Translations under genes and position numbers: made by a program
Shown here: positions 1 through 9,230 of the stretch, piece by piece
Numbering within the stretch: position 1 is the stretch's first letter
Layout: every line of letters starts with the position of its first letter
The notes under the pieces: generated by a model
The model's database searches: none
Seen by the model: the letters and a program-made list of their open reading frames with translations, nothing else
Told to the model about the DNA's origin: nothing
Source of the DNA: Marinobacter sp. ANT_B65
Lineage (GTDB): Bacteria; Pseudomonadota; Gammaproteobacteria; Pseudomonadales; Oleiphilaceae
DNA: 64,000 nt
Direction of reading: 5' to 3'
NCBI RefSeq assembly: GCF_002407605.1
Contig: NZ_NXGV01000001.1
Span: 2,050,022 to 2,114,021, forward strand

Positions 1-95
1 ACAATATAGATAAGAAAAAACATCCAATATTGTTGGCGAGTTGCTCGCCCGCTGAAGTTTGCATAATTACGAAATGCGTCCAGAAAATGCTCCAT
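1..95 (-). CDS. DUF805 family membrane protein, 5' end only (runs off the left edge)
   Basis: The minus strand reads an ATG at 95-93 followed by 31 open codons to the window edge. The peptide begins MEHFLDAFRNYANFSGRA and continues with Arg-Gln-Gln-Tyr-Trp and a hydrophobic run. This 'FxGRAxRxxYW' entry into a first membrane segment is the typical start of DUF805 (YhaH-like) inner-membrane proteins, whose role is unknown. A Shine-Dalgarno AAGGAG lies at 108-103, seven bases before the ATG. The fragment is too short to exclude another small membrane family, but the motif and ribosome site make a real gene likely. Confidence 0.75.
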   Translation of the reverse strand, partial: MEHFLDAFRNYANFSGRATRQQYWMFFLIYI

Positions 96-450
96 TCGAC
101 TACTCCTTGATATATTTTAGACAAGTCCCGAAAAATCCATATCTCCGCCCACCGTCCGGACATGGAGTCCATGTCCGGACGGTGGGCGGGTAGTTTCTGA
201 ATTTTTGTTAATATACAGTGACTTCTGATTTTAGAAAGAGATGCAGACGGACAGATTTGCAAAACAATGAAAAATATCGGGAAAACCCACACAAAAATTA
301 CGTATAATCAATAGCCTACTAATTTGTTTTAAAACGTAACCACCCTGTATTTCTGCAAAGTCATGAAAGAAATTCCGATGTGGTTCAACGGGTTAAAACA
401 AGCCACAATGACACAACAAACTCAAAACCACACAATAAGGCGCCTCCTTT
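96..450. other. Divergent intergenic region
   Basis: This 355-bp AT-rich stretch separates the leftward DUF805 gene from the rightward serine-hydrolase gene. It holds the long palindrome at 145-189 and otherwise no ORF or RNA gene that I recognise. Both neighbours point outward, so promoters for both must lie here, but no clear -35/-10 pair stands out. Confidence 0.5.
145..189. repeat. 45-bp near-perfect palindrome
   Basis: Two 22-base arms (145-166 and 168-189) are exact reverse complements separated by a single G at 167. The outermost bases are CCGCCCACCGTCC on the left and GGACGGTGGGCGG on the right. As RNA it would fold into a long GC-rich hairpin, and as DNA it could extrude a cruciform. 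It is followed by a T-containing stretch (TAGTTTCTGAATTTTTG), but not the compact U-tract of a normal terminator. Possible roles are a dyad operator, a strong hairpin terminator, or the scar of an inserted element. Confidence 0.9.
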
Positions 451-1665
451 ATGACGGAACCTGAACAGGTCGAAGGCCTTGTATCGGCCAGACTTCTCAA
501 TGTTGAAGACCATATTGACCGTCAATACATTCAGCCCGGAAAATTACCCGGAACGCTGACACTGGTGGCGCGGCGTGGAAAAATTGCCTACGTAAAAGCC
601 CAGGGGCTGATGGACGTGGAGCGCAACAAGCCGGTCTGCAGGGATACCATTTTCCGTATTTACTCCATGACCAAACCGGTCACCTCTATCGCCATGATGC
701 AGCTTTATGAGCAAGGGCGCTTTTTGCTGGATGATCCGGTACACAAATATATCCCGGCGTTTAAAAACCTGCGGGTATATAAAAGCGGTGTTTACCCCAA
801 TTTCCTGACCACACCCGCAACCAGCACCATGACCATTCGTGACCTGTTCACCCATATGTCAGGCCTGACCTACGGGTTTATGAACCGGACCAACGTTGAT
901 GCTGCCTACCGGGAACTGGGCCTTGATGGCAGCCGGAACCTGACGCTGGAAACACTGGTGAAACAACTGGCGGAACTACCCCTTGAGTTCTCTCCCGGCA
1001 CAGCCTGGAACTATTCCGTCAGTACGGACGTGCTCGGGTACCTGGTCCAGTTGCTTTCCGGCCAGCCATTTGAGGAGTATCTGCGTGAACATATTTTTGA
1101 GCCCCTGAATATGCCCGACACAGGCTTCCAGGTCCGTGACGATCAGTTGGACCGTTTCGCAGCCTGTTACCAGTATCAGCCCGGCGATCAGTTCAGGCTT
1201 CAGGACGACCCGGAGAAGTCTCACTTCCGACGCAAAGGTAAGTTTTTTTCAGGTGGCGGCGGGCTGGTCTCTACCATTGATGATTATTTCCATTTTGCCC
1301 AGGCTCTGTGCAATGGCGGAGAGTTTCAGGGGCGGCGGATTATTGGTCGCAAAACTCTGGAATTCATGCGCAGCAACCACCTGCCCGACAATCAGGATCT
1401 GCCAGCCCTTGCAGTTGGCTCTTTCAGCGAGACGCCCTACGCCGGGACAGGCTTTGGCCTGGGCTTTTCAGTAAAGACCGATGTAGCCAAATCCCAGACC
1501 TGTGGATCTGCCGGCGAATACGGTTGGGGAGGCCTGGCGAGCACCAACTTTTTTATCGATCCGGCCGAAGACATGGTAATGATCTTCATGACACAGCTGA
1601 TCCCTTCGTCGTCTTATGCGATCCGTCAGGAATTACGGGCCATCGTTAACGGGGCTCTGGTGTAA
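451..1665 (+). CDS. Serine hydrolase, class C beta-lactamase/esterase (EstB-like) family
   Basis: A 404-residue protein of the beta-lactamase superfamily (penicillin-binding-protein-like serine hydrolases). The catalytic SxxK motif is Ser72-Met-Thr-Lys75, and the second motif Tyr188-Ser-Val sits in 'NYSVS', as in esterases and DD-peptidase relatives. Near the end a Gly-Trp-Gly-Gly segment occupies the place of the KTG motif, as is usual in the EstB-type carboxylesterases. There is no obvious signal peptide, so a cytoplasmic esterase is likelier than a periplasmic beta-lactamase. The true substrate cannot be told. A damaged inverted copy of its 3' part lies at 11281-11507. The downstream export operon converges on it and ends 13 bp away. 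Confidence 0.85.
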   Translation: MTEPEQVEGLVSARLLNVEDHIDRQYIQPGKLPGTLTLVARRGKIAYVKAQGLMDVERNKPVCRDTIFRIYSMTKPVTSIAMMQLYEQGRFLLDDPVHKYIPAFKNLRVYKSGVYPNFLTTPATSTMTIRDLFTHMSGLTYGFMNRTNVDAAYRELGLDGSRNLTLETLVKQLAELPLEFSPGTAWNYSVSTDVLGYLVQLLSGQPFEEYLREHIFEPLNMPDTGFQVRDDQLDRFAACYQYQPGDQFRLQDDPEKSHFRRKGKFFSGGGGLVSTIDDYFHFAQALCNGGEFQGRRIIGRKTLEFMRSNHLPDNQDLPALAVGSFSETPYAGTGFGLGFSVKTDVAKSQTCGSAGEYGWGGLASTNFFIDPAEDMVMIFMTQLIPSSSYAIRQELRAIVNGALV

Positions 1666-1677
1666 GCTGCCTTACAG

Positions 1678-2430
1678 CTACACGGTCAGATTGTTTATTT
1701 CGGCTGAAGAGCCATCATAAACAATGCGGCCGTCGGTCAGGCGAATTGTCCGTGGGCAGCGGGAACTCAGGCGCAGGTCGTGGGTGACAATCACGATCGC
1801 GCATTGATGTTCAACGTTAAACCGTTCAAAGAGGCTAAAAACCTCGTCCGCGGTTTGCGTATCCAGATTGCCCGTTGGCTCATCGGCCAGAATCAATGCC
1901 GGGCGGGTCACCAGAGCACGTGCTATCGCCACCCGCTGCTGTTGTCCGCCTGACAGACGATTAGTCGACTGACGCATATAGTCCGTGAGCCCGACCTCAC
2001 TGAGTAAATACTCGCCGTAGGCAACCTGCTCTGCAGACGGTTTGCCAAAGCGCAGCATCAATGGCATAAGCACATTGTCCAGCACGCTGAACGCACTGAT
2101 CAGGTGGTGAAACTGGAACACAAATCCAATCGACTCGCTGCGCAACTGCGTGCGCTGTTGCTCACTCATACCCTGAGTCAAATGCCCCTGAATACGCAAT
2201 TCGCCCGAGGAAGACTCATCCAGCAGTCCAACCACATTCAGCAGCGTACTTTTACCTGAACCGGACGTACCCACCAGCGCAACTAATTCACCGGCGCGAA
2301 CCTGCATAGAGATATCGTGCAGGACATGATTTTCAAGCGGTGTACCCGCGTTAAAAACCTTGTTCAACTTATCCAGCTGCAACACCACCTGCTGGCCTGC
2401 TGCCTGGGTTAACACCTGAGGCCTAGACAT
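1678..2430 (-). CDS. ABC exporter ATP-binding protein (LolD/MacB/DevA type)
   Basis: A 250-residue nucleotide-binding domain that would drive the permease encoded just upstream. Walker A is GTSGSGKS at about residues 54-61, the signature [15 protein letters not shown] follows, and Walker B is [13 protein letters not shown]. The 'GNLDTQT' after Walker B is typical of the MacB/LolD/FtsE group. I start it at ATG 2430, which overlaps the permease stop by 8 bp (translational coupling). The same frame remains open upstream to 2511, but that part lies within the permease gene. It is the last gene of an adaptor-permease-ATPase operon. Confidence 0.88.
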   Translation of the reverse strand: MSRPQVLTQAAGQQVVLQLDKLNKVFNAGTPLENHVLHDISMQVRAGELVALVGTSGSGKSTLLNVVGLLDESSSGELRIQGHLTQGMSEQQRTQLRSESIGFVFQFHHLISAFSVLDNVLMPLMLRFGKPSAEQVAYGEYLLSEVGLTDYMRQSTNRLSGGQQQRVAIARALVTRPALILADEPTGNLDTQTADEVFSLFERFNVEHQCAIVIVTHDLRLSSRCPRTIRLTDGRIVYDGSSAEINNLTV

Positions 2431-3664
2431 AGCGAATGGCCACAGCAGGATCATATCGCGCTGCACGGCGCGCCGGCACCATCGCAGCAACAACGCCTGC
2501 AACTGTCGCAATCAGAATCGCCGATAGCAGCATGGATGGCTCCAGCCGAATCACAAACAGGAGTCCACCAAAGTTATTCAGCACCTGCACCAGCGTATAG
2601 CCGACAATCACTCCCAGCAGCGAACCGGCAAGGCCAAGCAAACCACCCTGCAACAGGAACACCCGCAAAATCTGCTGCCGCGAACTGCCCATGGCACGCA
2701 AAATACCGATCTCTCGGGTACGCTGCACCACACTGACCGCAAGCACGCTGGCAATGCCAAAGATCACGGACAAAGCAACAAACACGCGTATCATCTGTGT
2801 TGTCATGGTTTGTGAGCTCAGGGCATTAAGAAGCTGGCTGTTACTTTCCATCCAGCTCTGCACATGCAGGCCGGTTAAGCTATTAATACGCTGCGCCCAG
2901 TATTCAGCCGCGAACACATCTGCAATCTTCAATTCCAGAATCGTGATACCACCGGGCAGGTCGAGCAGGGTTTGCGCCTGTTTCATGTCTGTATACACAT
3001 AGCGGCTGTCCAGTTCACCCACACCCAATTCAAAGATTCCTGCCACGTCGACGACAGCCTGGCGGTTATCACCCGCATCCAGGCGCAGTTTATCACCGGG
3101 GCGCAAGCCCAGATCTTCAGCCAGTTGCTTACCAATCAGCACGTTACTGGCTCCGACACTAAAGCGCCCTTCACGCAGATACGCGTTCAGGTCAATGATG
3201 CCGGCATAGCGCTCCGGATCAATGCCCATCAGCGCAACAGAGGCTCGCGCCGTGCCTTTCTGCGCAAAGGCTGGGCCTGAGATGAGTGGCGAGACGGTAT
3301 TCAATACTGCAAGCTTATCCAGCGCATCACGCACTTCCTGCCAGTTATTAATGGTTTGCAAACGCTGGGCGCGAGGACTCTCAATCGCCCAGACATAGTG
3401 GCCAGTCCGGATTGCTGAGAGGTTATTTTCCTGCCGGGTTGCCTCAATACGAATGTGCGCCTGCGTGCCCAGAGTCTTGTCTATGATGTTGTCCTGCAAC
3501 CCCATCATCAATGCAGTTATGAACACGATCACCGCCGCACCGACTGAAATCGCTACGCTGATCAATAGGGTCTGCAAGGGGTTATCCGCCAGAAAACCCA
3601 GCGCAATCCGCCACTCAATCCACAGTGAATTGCACAAATGACCAAGACGGCTAACGAATGACAT
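2423..3664 (-). CDS. ABC exporter permease, FtsX/MacB-PCD family (DevC-like)
   Basis: A 413-residue inner-membrane protein. It has an N-terminal membrane segment (about residues 20-45), a large periplasmic MacB-type core domain (about 50-275) and three C-terminal membrane helices forming the FtsX domain. The segment between the first two C-terminal helices has the usual 'REIGILRAMGSSRQQI' coupling-helix sequence. Unlike MacB, it carries no ATPase domain of its own. The chosen start overlaps the adaptor's stop by 14 bp; a longer frame to 3703 is possible but overlaps further. With its neighbours it forms a tripartite-type exporter. The substrate (lipid, peptide or small molecule) is unknown. 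Confidence 0.85.
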   Translation of the reverse strand: MSFVSRLGHLCNSLWIEWRIALGFLADNPLQTLLISVAISVGAAVIVFITALMMGLQDNIIDKTLGTQAHIRIEATRQENNLSAIRTGHYVWAIESPRAQRLQTINNWQEVRDALDKLAVLNTVSPLISGPAFAQKGTARASVALMGIDPERYAGIIDLNAYLREGRFSVGASNVLIGKQLAEDLGLRPGDKLRLDAGDNRQAVVDVAGIFELGVGELDSRYVYTDMKQAQTLLDLPGGITILELKIADVFAAEYWAQRINSLTGLHVQSWMESNSQLLNALSSQTMTTQMIRVFVALSVIFGIASVLAVSVVQRTREIGILRAMGSSRQQILRVFLLQGGLLGLAGSLLGVIVGYTLVQVLNNFGGLLFVIRLEPSMLLSAILIATVAGVVAAMVPARRAARYDPAVAIRYV

Positions 3665-4859
3665 GCTGCGCCTGCTCGAAGCGAACACGGACGTGCTGGC
3701 CATTGCTCAGACTGTCCGCCTGAACCACCACATCACCCTCCGCCAGGCCGGAAACAACTTCACTGTGGGTCATATTGCGCAGACCCAGCTGCACCTGTAC
3801 GGCGTTGACTTCACCATTCTGCCAGCGAAAAACCTGTGCCTGCCGGCCAGAATCAAACTGCAGATAGTCATTGGGTAATACCAGCGCACGCTCACGCTCT
3901 GCGGCGATAATATTTGCAGAGACCGTCATACCCTGAAGTAAAGCCCCGGGTGCATTCCCGCCGTCGGCAAGCACACTGATATGCACATCAATAGTTCCGC
4001 GAGCGCTATCAACTGCCGGGGCAATAAAACTCACCACGCCCGGCACTGCCTGTTCTGGCCAGGCATCAGCAACCAGTTGTACCGGCTGATTCAATTGCAC
4101 GGGAGCAAAGTTCTTCTCATCAAGCGCGACCACCACTTCAAGACCATCCATGGCTGTACCATCGCGCCCCATACCTTCGCTGCGGGCAATTTCCAGCAGT
4201 ACCCTGCCCGGTTGCACCAGGTCACCTGGCTCAACATTACGGGTCTGGACGCGCCCGGAAAAAGGCGCATAGATGCGGGTTTTGGCAAGCTCAGCTTCGG
4301 CACTCTCAATTCGCTGTTTCAGCAACCTTTCCTCCGTGCTATCAACAGCAAGGGAATCTGATACCAGCTGCGCGCGCGTCAATGCGGTTTTGGCATTGAG
4401 CTCAAGACGCTGTGCCTGTTCAGCCAGTTCGATGGAGATGGTTCCTTTCTCAGCTAAAGCTTCCCGACGCCTCGCTTCACGGCTGGCTTGCAGCAGGTTG
4501 TCGCGAGCCTCAGCCACGGCAGCTTGCGCCTGTGGCCGACTGATTTTTTGTAATTGCTGCAGCAGTGTTTGCGCCTGGGCCAGACGTGATTGCAGCTCTT
4601 TAGGGTCAAGCTCAATCAGCAAATCCCCCTTCCTGACCCAGTCTCCTTCTCGCACATGGCGTGCAGTGACCGTGCCCGTAATTTCGCTACCAATGTGTGC
4701 CAGTGACTGATAACGCACCTCCCCGCTGGCCACAATGCGAAGCTCAAGCGGCATCAGCTCAACCTCTAATGCGGGCAATACCGGGCCACGCCACAGCTGC
4801 ACGCCCGCGAACATGCCTGCGCACACTGCAACTATGACAATTCCATAAACTATGCGCAT
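3651..4859 (-). CDS. Periplasmic adaptor subunit of ABC exporter (HlyD/MacA/DevB-like)
   Basis: A 402-residue membrane-fusion protein. An N-terminal anchor or signal (about residues 4-22) precedes a first half-lipoyl segment with 'GTVTARHVREGDWVRKGDLL', then a long alpha-helical hairpin rich in Ala, Arg, Glu and Gln (about 85-190). The second lipoyl half has 'PFSGRVQTRNVEPGDLVQPG', and a beta-barrel domain follows. This order is the standard adaptor architecture that links an inner-membrane transporter to a TolC-like channel. It is the first gene of the operon. No outer-membrane channel gene is nearby, so a chromosomal TolC would have to serve. Confidence 0.87.
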   Translation of the reverse strand: MRIVYGIVIVAVCAGMFAGVQLWRGPVLPALEVELMPLELRIVASGEVRYQSLAHIGSEITGTVTARHVREGDWVRKGDLLIELDPKELQSRLAQAQTLLQQLQKISRPQAQAAVAEARDNLLQASREARRREALAEKGTISIELAEQAQRLELNAKTALTRAQLVSDSLAVDSTEERLLKQRIESAEAELAKTRIYAPFSGRVQTRNVEPGDLVQPGRVLLEIARSEGMGRDGTAMDGLEVVVALDEKNFAPVQLNQPVQLVADAWPEQAVPGVVSFIAPAVDSARGTIDVHISVLADGGNAPGALLQGMTVSANIIAAERERALVLPNDYLQFDSGRQAQVFRWQNGEVNAVQVQLGLRNMTHSEVVSGLAEGDVVVQADSLSNGQHVRVRFEQAQHVIR

Positions 4860-5012
4860 TCAAGCCTCGCTGGAGCATGACTCAACCGGATATGCAGAGC
4901 TTTTATAACCAAGTCTCAACTATCAGTATTATCACGCAATTAAGTCAAAATATCTTCACTGAACGAGCCGAACCGGCTTGGACCAACTCTTTTCACTGGA
5001 AGGCAAACACGC
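4860..5012. promoter_or_regulatory. Promoter region between the exporter operon and a small rightward ORF
   Basis: This 153-bp AT-rich gap lies between divergent genes and must hold the promoter of the leftward exporter operon. No convincing promoter pair or operator was identified by eye. Confidence 0.3.
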
Positions 5013-5186
5013 ATGGCTCGAGAAAGACACCACGGCGGTTACAACCTTACCTCACTCTCCCACGGAGTCCATGCAGTACCTGAGGTGCTGGCTGGTGGCG
5101 ACGTGCAGGAACTCTGGGAAAAGGGCGTCAAGGAAGCAGAAGAGGCTGCGGAGTTCCACCGGTCGGCTTTCAGCAACGACGAATAG
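5013..5186 (+). CDS. Small uncharacterised ORF (57 aa)
   Basis: ATG at 5013 is preceded by GGAAGG at 4998-5003, nine bases upstream, a good ribosome site. The peptide starts MARERHHGGYNLTSL and has a charged middle (LWEKGVKEAEEAAEFH). Its amino-acid make-up looks like real coding rather than a chance frame. I do not recognise a family. It may be a genuine small protein or the surviving 5' piece of a longer gene: a second short open stretch in another frame follows directly, which could mean a frameshift. It stands alone between the export operon and tmm. Confidence 0.4.
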   Translation: MARERHHGGYNLTSLSHGVHAVPEVLAGGDVQELWEKGVKEAEEAAEFHRSAFSNDE

Positions 5187-5566
5187 ATTTTCAGACTGGC
5201 AAGTGGTTGATTTCGTCGCCCGGGTGTTGCAAAAAAACGCTGACACCTGAGATGTGTTAGTATGCTTGTCCTGGCATACGAGTTACCAAGTTTTTTCCTG
5301 CTTGACCAGTTCGAGCGCTTCCTTCCAGCGTTTTCTCGAGATCTCGCGTTTTATCGGTGGCCTGACCACCCTCGGCCTTCTATTTTACTCATAGATGCAG
5401 CCTTCATCACATTGCGCCATCAGTAGATCAAACCCTGGCGCACATCACTGCAGAGCTTGATGGCCCGACCGTTACCGGTATGAGCTGCGCTCTTTTCCGC
5501 GATTAATCCGTCGTCAGAGCAAAGCTGGCCTGGCGCACGGTGCAACGCCTGAAATCAGGAGTCTCT
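5187..5566. other. Gene-poor stretch upstream of tmm
   Basis: A 380-bp stretch without a convincing gene. It contains short broken frames on both strands, including a 3' tail-like peptide on the minus strand around 5290-5350. It looks like decayed sequence at a junction of rearranged blocks. The tmm promoter presumably lies in its last part, but I cannot place it. Confidence 0.4.
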
Positions 5567-6937
5567 ATGACTTTTAGAGTTGCCATTTTAGGCGCCGGCC
5601 CGAGCGGCTTGGCCCAATTACGTGCCTTTGAAGCAGCCCGCGACGCCGGTGCTGATATTCCCGAGATCGTGTGCTATGAAAAGCAGAGCGACTGGGGCGG
5701 CATGTGGAACTACACGTGGCGCACAGGCCTGGATGCTTACGGCGAGCCCGTCCACGGCAGTATGTATCGCTATCTATGGTCAAACGGCCCCAAGGAGTGC
5801 CTGGAGTTCGCGGATTACAGCTTCGAGGAGCATTTCGGTCGCTCTATCCCGTCCTACCCTCCACGTGCCGTGCTGCGCGACTACATCATGGGGCGCGTCG
5901 CCAAGAGCAATATGCGCCAGCACATCCGTTTTAACACTGCTGTGCACTGGGTTGACCATGACGAAGCCGCCGGTAAGTTCACGGTTACGGTACGGGACCT
6001 CAAACTGGACGAACTGAGCACCGAAGAGTTCGATCACGTTATCGTCGCCACAGGGCACTTTTCCACCCCCAACGCGCCCTATTTCGAGGGTCTGGAACAG
6101 TTCCCCGGTCGCGTTCTGCACGCCCATGATTTCCGCGATGCTTGCGAGTTCCAAGGTAAGGATCTGCTGCTGATTGGCAGTAGCTACTCGGCGGAGGATA
6201 TCGGTACCCAGTGCCACAAGTACGGCGCCAAATCCGTCACCTTCAGCTATCGCTCCAAGCCTATGGGCTTCGATTGGCCGGAGTCCTTCAGCGAAGTGCC
6301 CTTGCTCGTCAAAGTGACCGGCAAGACGGCCCACTTCAAGGATGGCACCAGCAAAAAGGTCGACGCGATCATCCTGTGTACCGGATATCAGCATCACTTC
6401 CCGTTCCTGCCCAACGAACTGACGCTGACCACAACAAACCGGATGTACCCGGAAGGTTTGTACAAGGGCATCTTTTCCCTGGTCAATCCCAAGTTGATAT
6501 TCCTTGGTATGCAGGATCAGTACTACACCTTCAATATGTTCGACGCTCAGGCCTGGTATGCCCGTGACGTGATGCTCGGCCGCATCACACTGCCAGAAAA
6601 TGAAGTCATGGCGGCCGATAGCCGTGAATGGGTTGACCGCGAACTGAAGCTTGCCGATCCCATCGACGAGATCGATTTCCAGGCAGCTTACATACAGGAT
6701 CTGCTTGAACCTACCGACTATCCAGCGTTCGATGTAACCACCGTCGCCGATATTTTCAAACAGTGGGAGCACGATAAGGAAACGGAGATCCTCGGCTATC
6801 GCAATATGAGCTATCGCTCCACACTGACCGGGACCCTGGCGCCTGTGCACCATACGCTATGGATGGATGCGATGGACGATTCCCTGGAAGCCTTCCTCCA
6901 GGAAAAGAAATCGCAGCCGGAAAAGGTGTCTGTATGA
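5567..6937 (+). CDS. tmm: Trimethylamine monooxygenase (flavin-containing, Tmm)
   Basis: A 456-residue class B flavin monooxygenase that oxidises trimethylamine to trimethylamine N-oxide with NADPH and O2. The FAD-binding GAGPSG is at residues 9-14. The FMO fingerprint [11 protein letters not shown] lies mid-protein, the NADPH-site [11 protein letters not shown] follows, and a TGYQHHFPF motif is C-terminal. Blocks such as '[18 protein letters not shown]' and '[19 protein letters not shown]' match what I remember of characterised bacterial Tmm proteins from Methylocella, roseobacters and SAR11. Start ATG 5567 has AGGAG five bases upstream; an in-frame GTG at 5540 lacks this. A TMAO importer follows, which supports the assignment. 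Confidence 0.93.
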   Translation: MTFRVAILGAGPSGLAQLRAFEAARDAGADIPEIVCYEKQSDWGGMWNYTWRTGLDAYGEPVHGSMYRYLWSNGPKECLEFADYSFEEHFGRSIPSYPPRAVLRDYIMGRVAKSNMRQHIRFNTAVHWVDHDEAAGKFTVTVRDLKLDELSTEEFDHVIVATGHFSTPNAPYFEGLEQFPGRVLHAHDFRDACEFQGKDLLLIGSSYSAEDIGTQCHKYGAKSVTFSYRSKPMGFDWPESFSEVPLLVKVTGKTAHFKDGTSKKVDAIILCTGYQHHFPFLPNELTLTTTNRMYPEGLYKGIFSLVNPKLIFLGMQDQYYTFNMFDAQAWYARDVMLGRITLPENEVMAADSREWVDRELKLADPIDEIDFQAAYIQDLLEPTDYPAFDVTTVADIFKQWEHDKETEILGYRNMSYRSTLTGTLAPVHHTLWMDAMDDSLEAFLQEKKSQPEKVSV

Positions 6938-7062
6938 GTCGGTCACCCCTTAGTCAGGCACGTTCGCGTTTCACATCAAGCAGTATCCATTGGGGATTTA
7001 TGTGGGCTATGTGGTGCGCCGTACTCTGGGGCGCCTGGTATTTACCAAGCTCGCACCTTTGA
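6934..7062 (+). CDS. Small membrane ORF overlapping the tmm stop, probably a truncated transporter-like gene
   Basis: This 42-residue frame starts at the ATGA that also contains the tmm stop, the classic arrangement for coupled translation. After a polar start ([12 protein letters not shown]) it has a Trp-rich hydrophobic segment, [17 protein letters not shown], which looks like the first transmembrane helix of a larger membrane protein. It then stops after YLPSSHL. Either it is a tiny membrane protein, or the 5' stub of a permease gene whose remainder was lost when the transporter genes downstream arrived. I favour the stub. 71 bp separate it from tmoX. Confidence 0.5.
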   Translation: MSRSPLSQARSRFTSSSIHWGFMWAMWCAVLWGAWYLPSSHL

Positions 7063-7133
7063 AACCAAGCTCTAAACGCCAAACAAAGAAAGAAATGGTT
7101 AACGACTGATAACAATACTATCTGGAGATATAC

Positions 7134-8063
7134 ATGAAGTTTTTTAACAAGCTCGCTACTGCGGCTGCCGTTGGCTCACTCTTACTTGGTGCTAATGTAG
7201 CCCAAGCAGACTCGAAAGAGCCTATTGTAATTCCTACCCATAACTGGACCAGTCAAATCACTATGGCGTACGTTATTGGAGGGATTTTTGAAAGCATTGG
7301 CGATAATGTTTCTTACGTGCCTGCGGATAGCCAAACAGTTTACGAATCCATTCGTAACGGTGACGTCACTATTGGTCACGAAGTATGGCAGTCAACTTTT
7401 GGTAAGTCGTTCAACAACGCTTTAGACGCTGGCGGCATCATTGATGTGGGCAAGCACGCTTCTGCTACTCAAGAAGAGTGGTGGTACCCTGCGTATGTAG
7501 GCGAGCTATGTCCTGGCTTACCTTCCTGGGAAGCACTAAACGAGTGTTCTGATCTATTTGCAACAGCAGGCAGTGGCGGAAAAGGTCGCTATCTGGATGG
7601 CCCGATGGACTGGCATGGCCAAGAAACCCTGGACCGCATTGAAGCACTTGATATGAACTTTACAGCTAAGTTTGCCGGGTCTTCTGGTGCACTTTGGGCT
7701 GAACTGGCGTCAGCAGCTAAAGACAACCGTGCAGTCGTAGTCTTTAACTGGTCACCTAACTTCACCGATGCCGGTGACGGTGGCAGCTTCGTTAAATTCC
7801 CTGCGTATAGTGATGGCTGCAAGAAATCAGATGGTGGTGATGGCAAGTGTGGTTCTCCACCTGCAGGTTGGCTGAAGAAGGCCGCTTATTATCAAATGCC
7901 TGCAAAATGGCCAACAGCTTACAAAATCTATAACAACATCTCCTTTACCAAACGCGATATAGGCAACATGGCTGCATTAGTTGACATCGATGGCATGAGC
8001 CACGAAGCAGCCGCTGCTAAATGGCTTGCTGACAACGAAGCAACCTGGAAAGCCTGGCTGTAA
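7134..8063 (+). CDS. tmoX: ABC transporter substrate-binding protein, TMAO/quaternary amine type (TmoX-like)
   Basis: A 309-residue periplasmic protein with a signal peptide (MKFFNKLATAAAVGSLLLG..., likely cut after ...ANVAQA at about residue 25). It has the OpuAC fold of glycine-betaine-type binding proteins. Aromatic residues are abundant (NWTSQ, EVWQST, EEWWYP, WHGQE, FNWSPNF), as expected for a cage that binds a methylated amine through cation-pi contacts. Four Cys in the C-terminal third (CKKSDGGDGKCGSP and earlier) could form disulfides. Placement directly after tmm suggests TMAO as ligand, but choline or betaine cannot be excluded from sequence. The gene is more AT-rich than tmm. Confidence 0.82.
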   Translation: MKFFNKLATAAAVGSLLLGANVAQADSKEPIVIPTHNWTSQITMAYVIGGIFESIGDNVSYVPADSQTVYESIRNGDVTIGHEVWQSTFGKSFNNALDAGGIIDVGKHASATQEEWWYPAYVGELCPGLPSWEALNECSDLFATAGSGGKGRYLDGPMDWHGQETLDRIEALDMNFTAKFAGSSGALWAELASAAKDNRAVVVFNWSPNFTDAGDGGSFVKFPAYSDGCKKSDGGDGKCGSPPAGWLKKAAYYQMPAKWPTAYKIYNNISFTKRDIGNMAALVDIDGMSHEAAAAKWLADNEATWKAWL

Positions 8064-8080
8064 GCCAAACCCTCTCCTCT

Positions 8081-8105
8081 GATCTGAATGCGCGGCATTC
8101 AGGTC
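8081..8105 (+). promoter_or_regulatory. Intercistronic hairpin between tmoX and tmoW
   Basis: CTGAATGC (8084-8091) and GCATTCAG (8095-8102) pair around a GCG loop. Three more pairs (one G-U) extend the stem to 11. No U-tract follows. Such hairpins after a binding-protein gene usually stabilise or partly terminate the transcript, so the binding protein is made in excess over the ATPase and permease. Confidence 0.55.
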
Positions 8106-8160
8106 AGGCTCGAAACCTTGATACTGCCTTTAGCGCTTCATTTTTTATCGGGATTTAATT

Positions 8161-9213
8161 ATGTCAACACCAGCTCAGCCGGTGATTAAGTGCGAGTCTG
8201 TCTATAAAATTTTTGGCGACAACGCTGTAAAGCTGTTGAAACAGTCAGGCGGAAAAGTAGATACAGAATCATTACTTGAAGCAGGGTGTGTTATTGGTGT
8301 TAACAATGCGTCTTTTGAAGTGCACAAAGGTGAAATGCTCGTTGTCATGGGCCTGTCAGGCTCTGGGAAATCGACCCTTTTGCGCTGTATTTCGCGCCTG
8401 ATCGACACCACTGCAGGCGATATCTTTATTGATGGCGAAGACCTGCTTGCCATGAATGCAAAAGAACTCATCAACATTCGTCGTAACAAAATGGGCATGG
8501 TGTTCCAGAGTTTTGCCCTCCTGCCTCACAAAACAGTGCTGGAAAACATTGCCTTACCGCTACAAGTGAAAGGCATGAGCACCAACGACAGCATGGGCCG
8601 TGCGATGGACATGGTAAATCTGGTAGAACTCACAGGTTGCGAAAATGACTTCCCGCGACAGCTCTCTGGTGGCCAACAACAACGTGTCGGCATTGCTCGC
8701 TCATTGGCAGTGGAGCCGGATATCTGGTTTCTTGATGAGCCATTCTCAGCTCTGGACCCTCTGATTCGCAGGGAAATGCAAGACGAGTTCTTACGCTTAC
8801 AAAGAAAATTAAATAAAACCATCTTGTTCGTGACCCATGATTTTGATGAAGCGCTACGCCTTGCCGACCGCATCGCCATTATGAAAGACGGCGTCATTGA
8901 ACAAATTGATACCCCAGCCAACATCGTACTCAACCCAGCCACGGAATACGTTGCCAAGTTCACCCGTGGAGTGCCACGCGAACGCGTACTCTCTTGCCAA
9001 ACCATCATGGGGAAATATGACGCCTCTGCTGAGATGAGTGACGTCACTGTATCCGAAGATGCCATTATCGAAACCGTAGCAGAGTTCGTACTAACCGAGC
9101 AAAAACCAGTGGCTGTCATTGATGCAGAGGACAAGATTGTTGGCGTTTTAAACAGCAGCACCATAATACACGTCTTGTTTGGTGGAGCTAACAGTATGCC
9201 AGTTAATAACTAA
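8161..9213 (+). CDS. tmoW: ABC transporter ATP-binding protein, quaternary amine/TMAO uptake (TmoW-like)
   Basis: A 350-residue ATPase of the OpuAA/ProV group. Walker A is GLSGSGKST at residues 64-72, the signature [17 protein letters not shown] comes next, and Walker B is IWFLDEPFSALDP. An N-terminal extension before the ATPase core (VYKIFGDNAVKLLKQ) and a C-terminal segment of about 90 residues resembling one CBS unit ('IVGVLNSSTIIHVLFG') are typical of the family; CBS domains there sense ionic strength. It lies 97 bp after tmoX and 17 bp before tmoV, so the three are surely one operon. Confidence 0.87.
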   Translation: MSTPAQPVIKCESVYKIFGDNAVKLLKQSGGKVDTESLLEAGCVIGVNNASFEVHKGEMLVVMGLSGSGKSTLLRCISRLIDTTAGDIFIDGEDLLAMNAKELINIRRNKMGMVFQSFALLPHKTVLENIALPLQVKGMSTNDSMGRAMDMVNLVELTGCENDFPRQLSGGQQQRVGIARSLAVEPDIWFLDEPFSALDPLIRREMQDEFLRLQRKLNKTILFVTHDFDEALRLADRIAIMKDGVIEQIDTPANIVLNPATEYVAKFTRGVPRERVLSCQTIMGKYDASAEMSDVTVSEDAIIETVAEFVLTEQKPVAVIDAEDKIVGVLNSSTIIHVLFGGANSMPVNN

Positions 9214-9230
9214 GTCGTGAGCCAAGCCTG

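Noticed and set aside
5780..6853. 357-codon open frame antisense to tmm
   Set aside because: It is the shadow of a strongly conserved GC-rich gene; the peptide has no recognisable family and no ribosome site.
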